Assembly (NCBI RefSeq): GCF_014695715.1
Contig: NZ_JACJOT010000007.1
Location: forward strand, 62,001 to 126,000
DNA: 64,000 bases
DNA from: Microcoleus sp. FACHB-68
GTDB lineage: Bacteria; Cyanobacteriota; Cyanobacteriia; Cyanobacteriales; Oscillatoriaceae
Direction of reading: 5' to 3'
Each line of letters opens with the position of its first letter. The first letter of the stretch is position 1. The translations under genes and the position numbers were made by a program. The notes beneath the pieces were generated by a model, which was not told where the DNA came from, made no database searches, and worked only from the letters and a program-made list of their open reading frames with translations. Shown one piece after another: positions 53,581-63,301 of the stretch.

Positions 53581-54990
53581 ATGAAGCAGCTTTTGGGCGC
53601 TAGAAATAAGGCGGCGGCGCATGGAAAGTGGAAGAATGAAACGAAATGGCTGAGAGCAGGCTTCACGCTCGATTTAGCTAAAAAACAACAACAAAAGTCA
53701 ACAGGTAAAATCAAATTTTTACTTTTACCTTTTTACCTTTTATCTTTAACTTCCGCTTTGGCTTTCTCAGTTGATATTCAACCCAGCCGGTGCGAAGACG
53801 CTGTTAACACCGGCTTCCTCGCTGCACTTCCCCCAGAAGCCGGCAGTGTGGTGAACAGCAACACCGGCTTTGCGCTTGACCTCTACAAGCATCTGCGTCA
53901 GGAGGTTTATAGGCAGAATGGGGGGCAAGAAGGAAACTTATTTTTCTCACCTTACAGCCTCTCAACCGGGCTAGCCATGACTTATGCCGGCGCGAGGGGC
54001 CAGACAGCAGCCCAAATGGCCCAAGCGCTGCACTTTAGCCTCCCACCCGAACGTCTGCACCCAGTTTTTGCGGCACTCAAGGCCAATATAGAGACTGACA
54101 GCCAGCAGAATTATCAGCTAGACATCGCGAACCGGCTTTGGGGCCAAAAAGGGTATAACTTCTTAGAAGCATTTCTGGAAATTACCCGAAATTTCTATAA
54201 CGCAACCTTAGAAAAAGTAGACTTCACAAGTGCGCCAGAGGAAGCCCGAACTCAGATCAATCGATGGATCGCGCAAAAAACCCACGAAAAGATTAAGAAT
54301 CTCATTCCTTCTGGCGTCCTCTCCTCAGATACGCGCCTGGTACTCACCAACGCTATCTACTTTAAAGCCGCATGGCTTAGCCCATTTGACCCTAGTAAAA
54401 CCAAAAACGAGCCGTTTACCACCTTGGACGGGCAACTGGTGCCGGTGCCGATGATGCACCAAGCCGGCCAAATGTTTGGCTATGCAGAAATTGACGGCTT
54501 GCAAGTGCTGGAACTTCCCTTTGTGGATGACCGGCTATCTGTGGTAATTCTTTTACCGCAACAAGTCAATGGGCTGCTTGAGTTGGAGCGAAGATTAACT
54601 CCAGAAAACTTGACAAAATGGCTATCATCTCTATCGAGTGAGGTTCCAGTTTCCGTGTCGCTGCCCAAGTTCCAGCTGCGTTCAGCGTTTGAGCTAAAAG
54701 ATATCCTTTCAAAAATGGGGATGCCGCTTGCCTTCTCCCCTAATTCCGACTTCTCCGGCATGAACGGACAGAAAGACCTGTTTATCTCAAATGTCATCCA
54801 CAAGACGTTTGCAGACGTAAATGAGGCCGGCGCTGAAGCAGATGCGGCGACAGCCATTACAGCGGCGACAAGGGGCAGCGGAAATGCTTTTAAAGCCGAT
54901 CACCCATTTATCTTCCTGATTCGAGATGCAGAGTCTGGCAGCGTTTTATTTCTCGGTCGCATGGTTAACCCAGCGTTAGTAAATTATTGA
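53581..54990 (+). CDS. Serpin family serine protease inhibitor
   Basis: A secreted-looking serpin (469 residues from ATG 53581; GTG at 53542 is an alternative). A hydrophobic segment (FLLLPFYLLSLTSALAF, about residues 47-63) follows a long basic N-terminus and probably acts as signal or anchor. The fold motifs FFSPYSLSTGLAMTYAGARG, LTNAIYFKAAW and DHPFIFLIRD are clear. The reactive loop hinge reads EAGAEADAATA, small residues as in inhibitory serpins. Counting 14 residues from the hinge Gly gives P1 Arg (codon at 54871-54873) in TRGSG, predicting a trypsin-like target. Confidence 0.93.
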   Translation: MKQLLGARNKAAAHGKWKNETKWLRAGFTLDLAKKQQQKSTGKIKFLLLPFYLLSLTSALAFSVDIQPSRCEDAVNTGFLAALPPEAGSVVNSNTGFALDLYKHLRQEVYRQNGGQEGNLFFSPYSLSTGLAMTYAGARGQTAAQMAQALHFSLPPERLHPVFAALKANIETDSQQNYQLDIANRLWGQKGYNFLEAFLEITRNFYNATLEKVDFTSAPEEARTQINRWIAQKTHEKIKNLIPSGVLSSDTRLVLTNAIYFKAAWLSPFDPSKTKNEPFTTLDGQLVPVPMMHQAGQMFGYAEIDGLQVLELPFVDDRLSVVILLPQQVNGLLELERRLTPENLTKWLSSLSSEVPVSVSLPKFQLRSAFELKDILSKMGMPLAFSPNSDFSGMNGQKDLFISNVIHKTFADVNEAGAEADAATAITAATRGSGNAFKADHPFIFLIRDAESGSVLFLGRMVNPALVNY

Positions 54991-55396
54991 CAGAGAATGC
55001 TATGAAAGCGGGGATATTGAAGCTTTTTAGGGATAAACGAAACATTTCCCGGCCAAATTTTTCTACAACAACCACCGGCAACCTTTGCTCGGCTTAACAT
55101 TGGAGCCTCAAGACTCGATAGGATAGAACGGGATCGCTCACTCACGCTTGGTCGCGTAGCAGGACTGTTTCATTCTCCAGAAACCCGCGAGGGACTAAAG
55201 TCCCCCGCTAATAGCGAAAGTCGGTTTTAACCGACTGAAATACTAATTAATAGTCGTCTTTAGACGACTTTCGCTATGAGGCAGGGGTTTAAACCCCTGC
55301 TGCCTGCCGGACTATCGGACTATCGCTTTAAAAGAATGAAACAGCCTTGCCACCGCGTAGGGGAGTTCTGAATAATATTGCTGGGGAGAACACTGC
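54991..55396. repeat. Intergenic nested palindrome element
   Basis: The 406-base spacer holds a structured element. An outer 12-base inverted repeat (CTGTTTCATTCT at 55165-55176 with AGAATGAAACAG at 55333-55344) encloses an AGCGAAAGTCG/CGACTTTCGCT pair (55213-55223 and 55265-55275). Three smaller palindromes lie inside: AGTCGGTTTTAACCGACT, AGTCGTCTTTAGACGACT and the perfect GCAGGGGTTTAAACCCCTGC (55281-55300). No gene is present. Confidence 0.88.
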
Positions 55397-56452
55397 ATGG
55401 ATTTAGTCGCACTGCAAAACGGGTTGGATAATATCTCGTTTGCCGTTTTATTCGCTACGATGCTGATTTATTGGGGAGGGGCAGCGTTTCCGGGAATTCC
55501 CTATCTGCCGGCGCTGGGAACTGCTGGCATGGCAAGCGCAAACCTCTGCATTGCCGCTTTGCTGGGAGCACGCTGGATAGAAGCGGGCTACTTCCCCTTA
55601 AGCAATCTGTATGAGTCCCTATTTTTCTTGGCATGGGGAATGACCACCATCCATCTGATTGCTGAAAATATGAGCCGCAGCCGGCTGGTGGGTGTGGTAA
55701 CAGCGCCGGTGGCGATGGCGATCACCGCGTTTGCTGCTATCACCTTGCCCTCAGGAATGCAGTCGGCAGAACCGCTAGTGCCGGCACTCAAATCAAACTG
55801 GCTGATGATGCACGTTAGCGTCATGATGCTCAGTTATTCCGCGCTGATGGTAGGTTCACTGTTGGCGATCTCTTTCTTAGTTGTCACCGGCGGACAAAAT
55901 ATTGAGCTGCGAGGCAGTTCCGTTGGCACCGGCGGCTTCCGCAATAATCAATATCGCTTGCGAAAAGCCGGCGAGGAAATTGCGCCTCAGCCGGTTGAAC
56001 CAATGTCGGTTGCCGGTTTTGCTGATAGCAATGGCAACGGTAAAACAGCGGTTTTGGAGATGGTGCAAACCTTGCCGGTTCAAAATTCAACATCCAATCT
56101 TCCCAATTCTGAACCGCTTTCGCCCCAACGCCTCAGCCTTGCAGAAATTCTCGATAACATCAGCTATCGGATTATCGGGTTAGGATTTCCGCTGCTAACG
56201 ATTGGAATTATTGCCGGCGCTGTCTGGGCAAATGAAGCTTGGGGTTCTTACTGGAGTTGGGACCCTAAAGAAACCTGGGCATTAATTACCTGGCTCGTAT
56301 TTGCCGCTTATCTCCACGCCCGAATCACCAAAGGCTGGCAAGGACGCAAGCCGGCACTTTTAGCCGCCACCGGCTTTGTCGTTGTTTGGGTTTGCTATCT
56401 CGGCGTCAATTTGTTAGGCAAAGGCTTACACTCATACGGCTGGTTTTTCTAA
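55397..56452 (+). CDS. ccsA: Cytochrome c biogenesis protein CcsA (System II; called CcsB in TIGR03144)
   Basis: A 351-residue polytopic protein that handles haem for c-type cytochrome maturation, homologous to plastid Ycf5/CcsA. The WWD haem-handling motif reads [14 protein letters not shown] (about residues 282-295). A conserved His in HLIAE, another in MMHVSVMM and a terminal [10 protein letters not shown] complete the expected haem-ligand set. A hydrophilic insert of about 90 residues (165-255) is longer than usual. The ResB/Ccs1 partner is not in the window. Confidence 0.93.
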   Translation: MDLVALQNGLDNISFAVLFATMLIYWGGAAFPGIPYLPALGTAGMASANLCIAALLGARWIEAGYFPLSNLYESLFFLAWGMTTIHLIAENMSRSRLVGVVTAPVAMAITAFAAITLPSGMQSAEPLVPALKSNWLMMHVSVMMLSYSALMVGSLLAISFLVVTGGQNIELRGSSVGTGGFRNNQYRLRKAGEEIAPQPVEPMSVAGFADSNGNGKTAVLEMVQTLPVQNSTSNLPNSEPLSPQRLSLAEILDNISYRIIGLGFPLLTIGIIAGAVWANEAWGSYWSWDPKETWALITWLVFAAYLHARITKGWQGRKPALLAATGFVVVWVCYLGVNLLGKGLHSYGWFF

Positions 56453-56531
56453 CATTGCCGTCACTAAATCAAGTGAGTTAACTTAACAAGAAATCGATTC
56501 AAGGACGCGGCACAACTGCGTCCTTTCTATT

Positions 56532-56713
56532 AATCTGTGTGCATCTGTGGTTAAAAAAATCCCAATAACTCTCAAACACCAACAGATAACCCATCTGCGT
56601 TTATCTGCGTGCATCTGCGGTTAAAAAAAATTCCCAATCCTCACCCCTACCCAGACACTGACAACTAACCATCAACTCCATCTGCGTTTATCTGCGTGCA
56701 TCTGCGGTTAAAA
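56532..56713. repeat. Three direct CATCTGCGGTTAAAA repeats before tilS
   Basis: Units ending GCATCTGYGGTTAAAAAA occur at about 56532-56557, 56592-56630 and 56679-56717, the latter two beginning CATCTGCGTTTATCTGCGTG. They match the arms of the inverted repeat at 43356-43540. The last copy ends about 16 bases before the tilS ATG, so it lies within the tilS leader. Confidence 0.88.
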
Positions 56714-56732
56714 AAAATCCCCAATCACCTGA

Positions 56733-57731
56733 ATGCCAAACTGGACACCCCTCCACGCCCAAATCCACCGACTACTCAGACACCGGCAGCTATTGCCACC
56801 CAATCAACGACTCCTCATAGCCGTCTCCGGCGGACAAGATTCCCTCTGTTTAGCCCAATTACTCCTAGACTTACAACCCAAGTGGGGGTGGCAATTAGGA
56901 ATCGCCCACTGCGATCACCGCTGGCGTCCTGACTCCGAAGCCAATGCAGATCATGTCCAACAACTCGCCGCAACGTGGCAACTGCCATTTCACCGGCAAG
57001 TCGCAGAAGAGATTCCTAAAAGTGAAGCAGCAGCGCGGCAATGGCGATACCAAGTTTTATCTATCATTGCAACACAAAATCAATATCAATATATCCTCAC
57101 CGGCCACACCGCCAGTGATCGCGCTGAAACCCTTCTTTACAACTTAATTCGCGGTGCCGGTGCTGATGGACTGCAAGCTTTAACCTGGAAACGCCCTTTA
57201 GATGCCGGTGTACAATTGGTGCGCCCCCTGTTAGAAGTCACCCGCATACAAACAGGTAAATTTTGTCAAGAGGCCGGCTTAGAAATTTGGGAAGATTCCA
57301 CCAACCAAGACCGGCACTACGCCCGCAACCGCATCCGCAATGAATTGCTGCCTTACCTGCAAACCCACTTTAACCCGCAAGTCGAACAAGCCCTCGCCCA
57401 AACTGCTGAACTGTTGCGATCTGATGTCGAGTATTTAGAAGAAGTTGCCAGAAAAGTATTACAAGAATCTATTTCACAAACTCATCAAGAAGTCAATATA
57501 AAAATTGCAGTAAATCGCCACATTTTGCGCTCCTACCCCTTAGCGATTCAGCGTCGAGTCATGCGCCGGTTGCTGGAACAAGTCCTTGCCGGTGCGCCTA
57601 GCTTCGAGCATATAGAAAAGCTAACCGCGTTAATTTCTGCCCCTAACCGAACTCGCACTGATCCGTTTCCCGGTGGTGCATTTGCAGAAGTTGTCGGCGA
57701 CTTGATTTGTATATTTGAAAAAACGATTTAA
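56733..57731 (+). CDS. tilS: tRNA(Ile)-lysidine synthetase
   Basis: TilS converts C34 of tRNA-Ile(CAU) to lysidine using ATP, an essential step for AUA decoding. The 332-residue product has the PP-loop SGGQDS at 32-37, IAHCDHRWRPDS, LTGHTASDRAETLLYNLIRG and the WEDSTNQDRHYARNRIRN segment, all diagnostic. The long C-terminal domain of the E. coli enzyme is shortened, as in many cyanobacteria. The leader carries three direct repeats. Confidence 0.96.
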   Translation: MPNWTPLHAQIHRLLRHRQLLPPNQRLLIAVSGGQDSLCLAQLLLDLQPKWGWQLGIAHCDHRWRPDSEANADHVQQLAATWQLPFHRQVAEEIPKSEAAARQWRYQVLSIIATQNQYQYILTGHTASDRAETLLYNLIRGAGADGLQALTWKRPLDAGVQLVRPLLEVTRIQTGKFCQEAGLEIWEDSTNQDRHYARNRIRNELLPYLQTHFNPQVEQALAQTAELLRSDVEYLEEVARKVLQESISQTHQEVNIKIAVNRHILRSYPLAIQRRVMRRLLEQVLAGAPSFEHIEKLTALISAPNRTRTDPFPGGAFAEVVGDLICIFEKTI

Positions 57732-57929
57732 CCGGCTCCTAATAACAAATTCCCCAAAACCCAAATTACACAGATTGAGCAAACAACATTTCTAATAATT
57801 TTAGACAAATTTCTGTGAGTTAAACTCACGTCATTCAGGGCAAAACAAAAGTGCCGGCGCAACTTTAAAAAATTGCCGGCAACAGAATCGGGCTAACGCG
57901 ATTTTAGAGATTAAATTTTCCATACCCAA

Positions 57930-59684
57930 TCAAGACACCGCAAACTGAGGAGAAGAATCACTCATCAGACTCATAAACACCTGTCTCATTTGCGCGATCG
58001 CTTGCAATTGGTGATCTCCAGTTTCCTGAACCTGATTGAGAACACCGGCAGCTTCCTCTAAATTCTGGCGCAACTCATTGAGCCGGTCTTGAAGCGGCTG
58101 CAACATCTCTTGATAAACATTCACCTTACCCCAAAGTTCAGCCAAGGCTGCCCGCTGCTCTTGCAAATGCTGCTCCAGCTGCTTCAGCTCATTATGCTTC
58201 GCCTCCTGCTCACCGGCTTGCTGATGAATCATCCCCTCCGCCTGCTGAATGCTCAATCGCATCTGCTCAATTTCCCTTTCCAGCTTTTGCAGCTCCTCAC
58301 CCATCTGTTGCCGCTGGATCTCCACGCTAGCTAAAACCGGCCCTAGCTCCAGCTTATTATCTGATCCTTGATTGGCTGACTTACCAAGACGCCGCCACAG
58401 CACAGCTTGGTGCTGCGCTAAAATCTCCTCTCTTTCCCGGAGATTGCGGCGCTGCCCTACCAGCGTTTCATTCAGCATTTGGTAGCGATCCTGCTCGTCT
58501 GCCAATTCTTCCTGCAAACTCATCCGCTCATACTCGCTTGCGCTATTCAGCTTCGCTTGCACCTCTTCAAGCGCCTGACGCTGCATTCCCAGCTCTTCTT
58601 CCTGATCATTAACAAAGCGAAACACCTTTTCTAAATCCTGCTGAAGCTGCTGGAAAAGCCCCTGAAGTTCCTCCACCGGCATTCTCTCTAGCGCCTCAAC
58701 ATCCACCTTTTCGCTACTAATACTGACCTTATCTGAAGTATCTGCTAGCTGGTAAACTTGCTGGTGTAACTCATCTTGAATTTGCAGTTTCAGCGCCAGC
58801 GCTTCCGCATACTCCTGCTTCAATTTCAAGGTATTTTGCTGCACCTTCAATTCAGCACGAACCATATCCAGAGAGGTATGGGCTTGCTGCCAGTCTTGAG
58901 TTCGGGTTTGCCAATCTTGAGCCACCCGATCCACCTCACCTTGCAGATGCTCAGCAGATCCCCGTTGCTGCTCTAGCTGGTGCCGGTGGTAATCTAAAAC
59001 AGACTGCTGGGCTGTCACCCCCTCAAAAGCCAAATTCAGCTGTTGCCGCACCGAGTCAGTGGGTGCAATTGTCCCAGATAGGCGATCTAGCAACTCCTGA
59101 AGCGTGCGAGCTTGCTCATCATCAATCGCCTTTCCAGAAGCCGCCTGTTCCTGTACACGCTGCATTTCCCCGCGCAAATGCTGCCAAGAACCCTCTAGTT
59201 CCTGCCGGTTCCGCTCAAGTTCCTCTTGCAGCCGGCTCGCTTCCTCCCTCGCCCCACTGATTTCCTGTCGCTGTGCCTCTAAGCGCTCAAACTCTCCCTG
59301 CATTTGCCCGATTTCTTCTTCACGGGCTTGTAATTCCATTTCTCGGCGGTTGAGTTCCTGACTTTGGTAAGTCAAAGACTGCTTCCACTGCTCAATTTCT
59401 TCTTCCTGTGTCTTGAATTTGTCTTGCAAGCGGGAGAAGTTTTGCAAAATGCTGACTAACTGACGAGACGCTTCTTGAGGCGGGCGCTGCATCTGTTTGT
59501 TGGCATTAAGTTCCACCAGCACCAACGCGCCAGCGTTAAATTTACTCACATCGTCAAATGGAATAACGTCCTCACCCGGCACCGCATTCCAACTTTGCTC
59601 ACCCCGCTGACAAGCCAGCAGTTTGAGTTGTGCCTTACTGCCCATTAACGCCTTCTGTATTTGTACTTCTGCTAGATACAGCAC
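57930..59684 (-). CDS. hmpF: Pilus motility taxis protein HmpF (coiled-coil)
   Basis: A 584-residue, mostly coiled-coil protein. A small N-terminal domain of about 75 residues (MLYLAEVQIQKALMG..., ending LVLVELN) precedes heptad-rich helix to about 565. HmpF, described in filamentous cyanobacteria, localises to cell poles and is required for type IV pilus motility and polysaccharide secretion. It is encoded next to the hmp chemotaxis-like genes, as here, where it is divergent from hmpA. No membrane segment. Gene start and stop are clear. Confidence 0.9.
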   Translation of the reverse strand: MLYLAEVQIQKALMGSKAQLKLLACQRGEQSWNAVPGEDVIPFDDVSKFNAGALVLVELNANKQMQRPPQEASRQLVSILQNFSRLQDKFKTQEEEIEQWKQSLTYQSQELNRREMELQAREEEIGQMQGEFERLEAQRQEISGAREEASRLQEELERNRQELEGSWQHLRGEMQRVQEQAASGKAIDDEQARTLQELLDRLSGTIAPTDSVRQQLNLAFEGVTAQQSVLDYHRHQLEQQRGSAEHLQGEVDRVAQDWQTRTQDWQQAHTSLDMVRAELKVQQNTLKLKQEYAEALALKLQIQDELHQQVYQLADTSDKVSISSEKVDVEALERMPVEELQGLFQQLQQDLEKVFRFVNDQEEELGMQRQALEEVQAKLNSASEYERMSLQEELADEQDRYQMLNETLVGQRRNLREREEILAQHQAVLWRRLGKSANQGSDNKLELGPVLASVEIQRQQMGEELQKLEREIEQMRLSIQQAEGMIHQQAGEQEAKHNELKQLEQHLQEQRAALAELWGKVNVYQEMLQPLQDRLNELRQNLEEAAGVLNQVQETGDHQLQAIAQMRQVFMSLMSDSSPQFAVS

Positions 59685-60458
59685 GCCGATTGTCCTCTTG
59701 AATATAAATGTATGACCAACTGTTGACTAAATTTTCCCCTGACGATTTAGTTCATCTCATTAAACTCAGTTGACGAGGACAACGCCATCTCACAAGCTAG
59801 CATCCCTAGGTGCCAATCCTGAGCTGAGCGCCGTCTCAACCGACTGTTCAACTCGACCGCTGTAATGCAGCTATCCAGAAGGAAGGGGAATTAACATAGC
59901 AGACTTGCCTTTGGAATCCAGTCTAGGACACGAGAAACATGACTAATGCCGATCAAAATTTTAACTCAGGGAAATGTAAGGAATATTTACACTTAGTTCA
60001 CACAAAAGGGCGAGACAAAGCAAATGATGAGCAGCCGTGGTCTGTCTTAAATTAGACTAAAAGTTGAAACTTTTAGTCCTCAAACTCTTTAGCCTCGACT
60101 GAGGCAGGCGTGCGAGTCTCGCTGAACCTGACTAACTGCGACCCCAAGCGCGTTTCAGCTTGTCGGTCGTTACTCCTCTCTGGCCGACATAGTTTATTGT
60201 ACCAGCCTAGCCGTTACGGTTAGCGGGGTGCCAGAGGTGCTCTTTCGAGCCGGCAATGTTTTAGCAAACAGCCACCATTGCTAGGCTCAAAGCTTGGAAA
60301 TCTAGTATAAGCCCAGTTCGTTGCTGATTTCGCCGTCCGCTTGCTGGCAAGATTTCCCGGATAGGCATTAATGTGGGAATCTAAAAGACAGCCGGCTCGA
60401 CCGATTATTGACAAATTCCAACGTATTTAAACGGTTTAAAGGAGAGCCTTTTAAGGGC
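59685..60458. other. Divergent hmpF/hmpA regulatory region
   Basis: About 770 bases. A perfect 10-bp hairpin GACTAAAAGT/ACTTTTAGTC with a 4-base loop lies at 60055-60078. A second G/C-rich segment (60090-60200) could fold further. No convincing frame is present: a minus-strand frame at 60220-60414 lacks features. The promoters of both hmp transcription units should be here. Confidence 0.45.
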
Positions 60459-61754
60459 ATGCAGGGAAATTTGACTGAAATCGATATCCGCAGCATCTTA
60501 CAACTCATTGAGTTGGGGCAGCGAACCGGCGAATTGTTTGTAGAAGCTTACAATAGTTCACCGGGCGGCATCGCCATTGCCCAACGCGATCCCCACAAAA
60601 CCCGTGATTTTAGGGAGCAATCCTGGTTTGTCTTTTTCTTTAATGGTCAAATTATTTATGCCGGCGCGGATAGCTACAGCAATTTATCCCGTCTCCGCGA
60701 CTATCTGCGACGCTACAAGGTAGACACCGCTCTGGATAATCTCAAAGTTCCCTCCATTGCCTCCACCAACGCACCGGAATATGGCTACCTCTGGGCACTC
60801 TTAGAAAACCGCGTCCTGAGTCCTGCCCAAGGGCGTAGCATCATTCAAAGCATGGTACATGAAACCTTGTTTGATCTGCTGAGCCTTCATCACGGTTCCT
60901 TTATCTTTGAGATGGGTCCTGCTTTGGCACCACAACTGACAACTTTAGAGATTGGATCTTTGGTGACAAAAATTATGAAGCGGGTGCAAGAGTGGAAGCA
61001 GTTTCACCCCCATATTCAATCACCCAATCAATGCCCGATCATTTCAGATGCCAAAAAGCTTTCTCAAGCGCTACCAGAAATTACCTTCAACACCCTTAAT
61101 CGGTGGGCAGATGGGCAAACTACGATTCGTCAACTCGCTCGCTACTTAAATCGAGATGTTTTAACCGTGGCGCGTGCCATCTATCCTTATGTACAACAAG
61201 GATTAGTGCAGCTATCTTATCCCGCCTCAGAAGTGAGTGGTGCCTATAAGTGGGACTGGCAAGCCAGCCAGCCGGCAAAAGTGCCCCGCATTGTTTGTAT
61301 TGATGACGAAGTTGCCGTCCGCAAATCAGTTGAATACATCCTCAGCCAGCGCGGTTACGAAGCCACCGGCATCAGCAATCCCCTCAAAGCACTGAGTCTA
61401 GTCTTTCAGCTCAAACCTGACTTGATTTTGTGTGATATTACGATGCCAGAACTTGATGGCTACGAAATTTCTGCCATGCTCCGCCGCTCCACCGCCTTCC
61501 GCCAAACCCCTATAGTCATGCTCACCGGCTTAGACGGGTTCATCGACCGAGTCAAAGCGCGAATGGTCGGCGCAACAGATTACCTTAGCAAACCCTTTGG
61601 GGAAAGCGAACTATTGACATTAGTAGAAAAATATGTTGGACTCGGCTATCCAGAGCATCCCGAACCGGAAAGATTACTTCAAGAAGTGCTCGAAGCAGAA
61701 CTCGACCTTGATGCGCCCGAATCCTTTTCGACTCCCTCAGCACCGTTAAGTTAA
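60459..61754 (+). CDS. hmpA: PatA-like response regulator HmpA/PilG
   Basis: A 431-residue regulator of pilus-dependent motility. The N-terminal PATAN/DUF4388-type domain (IDIRSILQLIELGQRTGELF, about residues 7-26, then FFFNGQIIYAGADS) leads to a helical region. The C-terminal receiver domain (about 285-400) has the acidic pocket CIDDE, phospho-Asp in LILCDITMPELDG, T in VMLTGL and K in YLSKPFG. The ATG at 60459 has AAAGGAG 14 bases upstream, somewhat far; a TTG at 60408 would add 17 residues. It begins the hmpA-B-C-D operon. Confidence 0.9.
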   Translation: MQGNLTEIDIRSILQLIELGQRTGELFVEAYNSSPGGIAIAQRDPHKTRDFREQSWFVFFFNGQIIYAGADSYSNLSRLRDYLRRYKVDTALDNLKVPSIASTNAPEYGYLWALLENRVLSPAQGRSIIQSMVHETLFDLLSLHHGSFIFEMGPALAPQLTTLEIGSLVTKIMKRVQEWKQFHPHIQSPNQCPIISDAKKLSQALPEITFNTLNRWADGQTTIRQLARYLNRDVLTVARAIYPYVQQGLVQLSYPASEVSGAYKWDWQASQPAKVPRIVCIDDEVAVRKSVEYILSQRGYEATGISNPLKALSLVFQLKPDLILCDITMPELDGYEISAMLRRSTAFRQTPIVMLTGLDGFIDRVKARMVGATDYLSKPFGESELLTLVEKYVGLGYPEHPEPERLLQEVLEAELDLDAPESFSTPSAPLS

Positions 61755-62210
61755 AACCGGCAGCCATAAAAGCCTGCTTATTCTGTAAACTATCCTTAGC
61801 CACAGACAAACGTATCAAAGTTGCCCTAACTTTCCTGTATTGTCTTAGGGGAATCTTTTGACGCGATTGCCTTCAGGAGCATCGCCCCGATTATCTCTCG
61901 CCATCTCTAGCCCTTCGCCCTGTCTTAGGGTGCCAGAAGCGGCCAAAAACCGTACGCAAGTGAACCGGAAAGCGAGTGGAACCCTTGGGATATCGTCCCA
62001 GAATACTTCTTTAAGGTGTAAATATAATATTATAGTATCCATTTCTCCAGTGGCGATGTCCAAAACTGCCCAACTCAGAAGTCTCTAGCACCGATGAGTC
62101 GTGGTTTACACCTCTTTTGCCTCCACTAATCAGACTTCAAACAAGGAGAACAAAGGCATAGAGGGGATCTTTCCCGTTAATATTATGAGCCAGCAACCAG
62201 GTAGGAAGTT
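61755..62210 (+). other. Spacer between hmpA and hmpB
   Basis: About 456 bases, long for an operon. TGTCTTAGGG occurs twice in direct orientation (61840 and 61920 area) and an AT block TAAATATAATATTATAG lies at about 62018-62034. A separate promoter for hmpB is possible. No gene is evident. Confidence 0.4.
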
Positions 62211-62576
62211 ATGAGTACAGTTCTAGTTGTGGAAGACAGCGTTACGCAACGGGAGATGATCTCAAACCTCCTGAAAGGGAGTGGATTGACCGTTAATGTA
62301 GCCAGTGATGGCGTAGAAGCCTTAGAGCGAATACAAGATAATTGCCCAGATTTAGTCGTACTGGATATAGTCATGCCTCGGATGAATGGCTACGAAGTTT
62401 GCCGTCGGCTCAAAGCCGATCCGAAAACCCAAAACGTGCCGGTGGTCATGTGTTCTTCAAAAGGAGAAGAATTTGATCGCTACTGGGGAATGAAACAAGG
62501 AGCAGATGCCTACATCGCCAAACCCTTTCAACCCACAGAATTGGTAGGAACCGTCAAGCAATTGTTAAGAGGCTAG
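62211..62576 (+). CDS. hmpB: CheY-like response regulator HmpB/PilH
   Basis: A 121-residue single receiver domain. The acidic pair is in VVEDSVTQREMI, the phospho-Asp in LVVLDIVMPRMNGYEV, the conserved Thr/Ser position in VPVVMCSSKG and the Lys in YIAKPF. It probably receives phosphate from the HmpE/PilL CheA-like kinase encoded further along. The ATG is preceded by AGGTAGGAAG. It is placed between the PatA-like and CheW-like genes, the standard order. Confidence 0.94.
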   Translation: MSTVLVVEDSVTQREMISNLLKGSGLTVNVASDGVEALERIQDNCPDLVVLDIVMPRMNGYEVCRRLKADPKTQNVPVVMCSSKGEEFDRYWGMKQGADAYIAKPFQPTELVGTVKQLLRG

Positions 62577-62669
62577 CAATAGGGTTAGAAAACAAAAACG
62601 TCTTCCCCTAGCCACTAACCCCTAAAATCACAACAGGATGCAGCCAGCAATCAAAAGGTAAAGAGACAA

Positions 62670-63200
62670 ATGGTGGGGAATCCGGATTTTTTACCCGGCA
62701 TCGGGCCAGATCAAGCGCCAGAATTTCAGGAACTAGACAGTCCTGAAGGTGAATTGCACCTGCGGTTTTTCGTTCCTGCCGGCACCGAATTTGCCTTGCC
62801 GGCTAAAGGCATCCGCGAAGTCATTTCCCCTTCACCAGACCGAATAACTCCCGTTCCCAATGTATCTTCCTTACTTTTAGGAACCTTGAACGTGCGGGGA
62901 AGAGTGATCTGGGTCGCCGATCTCGGTCAGTTTTTAGGAGATGCGACACCCTTAAATACTGATCGACCTGAACTGCCGGTGATTGCGGTAGAAGACCAAG
63001 ACACTATACTAGGGTTAGCTGTTGACCGGATCGTGGGAATGGAATGGCTAGATGTGGCTCAGTTGCAGCGGAGAACAAACGCACCAGATAGTATGGAGCC
63101 ATTTCTGGATGGTGAGTGGGTGTTGAACGCCGAGGGGGATCAGTTTCTCCGACTGCTAGATCAGGTCAAAATTCTTCGCTCCGCCCGGTGGGCAACATAA
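62670..63200 (+). CDS. hmpC: CheW-like adaptor HmpC/PilI
   Basis: A 176-residue CheW-domain protein that should couple the methyl-accepting protein to the CheA-like kinase. The core has FFVPAGTEFALPAKGIREVI, then PVPNVSSLLLGTLNVRGRVIWVADLG (key residues NVRG and DLG), and a C-terminal WVLNAEGDQFLRLLD. About 25 extra N-terminal residues are acidic. The ATG at 62670 follows hmpB by 93 bases and precedes hmpD by about 100 bases, consistent with one operon. Confidence 0.93.
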   Translation: MVGNPDFLPGIGPDQAPEFQELDSPEGELHLRFFVPAGTEFALPAKGIREVISPSPDRITPVPNVSSLLLGTLNVRGRVIWVADLGQFLGDATPLNTDRPELPVIAVEDQDTILGLAVDRIVGMEWLDVAQLQRRTNAPDSMEPFLDGEWVLNAEGDQFLRLLDQVKILRSARWAT

Positions 63201-63301
63201 AGAATTTTAGATTTTAGAGCAGCATAAAGAATTTAGATTTTAGATTTGAGCAAAACATAAAATCTAAAATCAAAACTCCAAAATTGGGCAGGGGGAGACC
63301 A

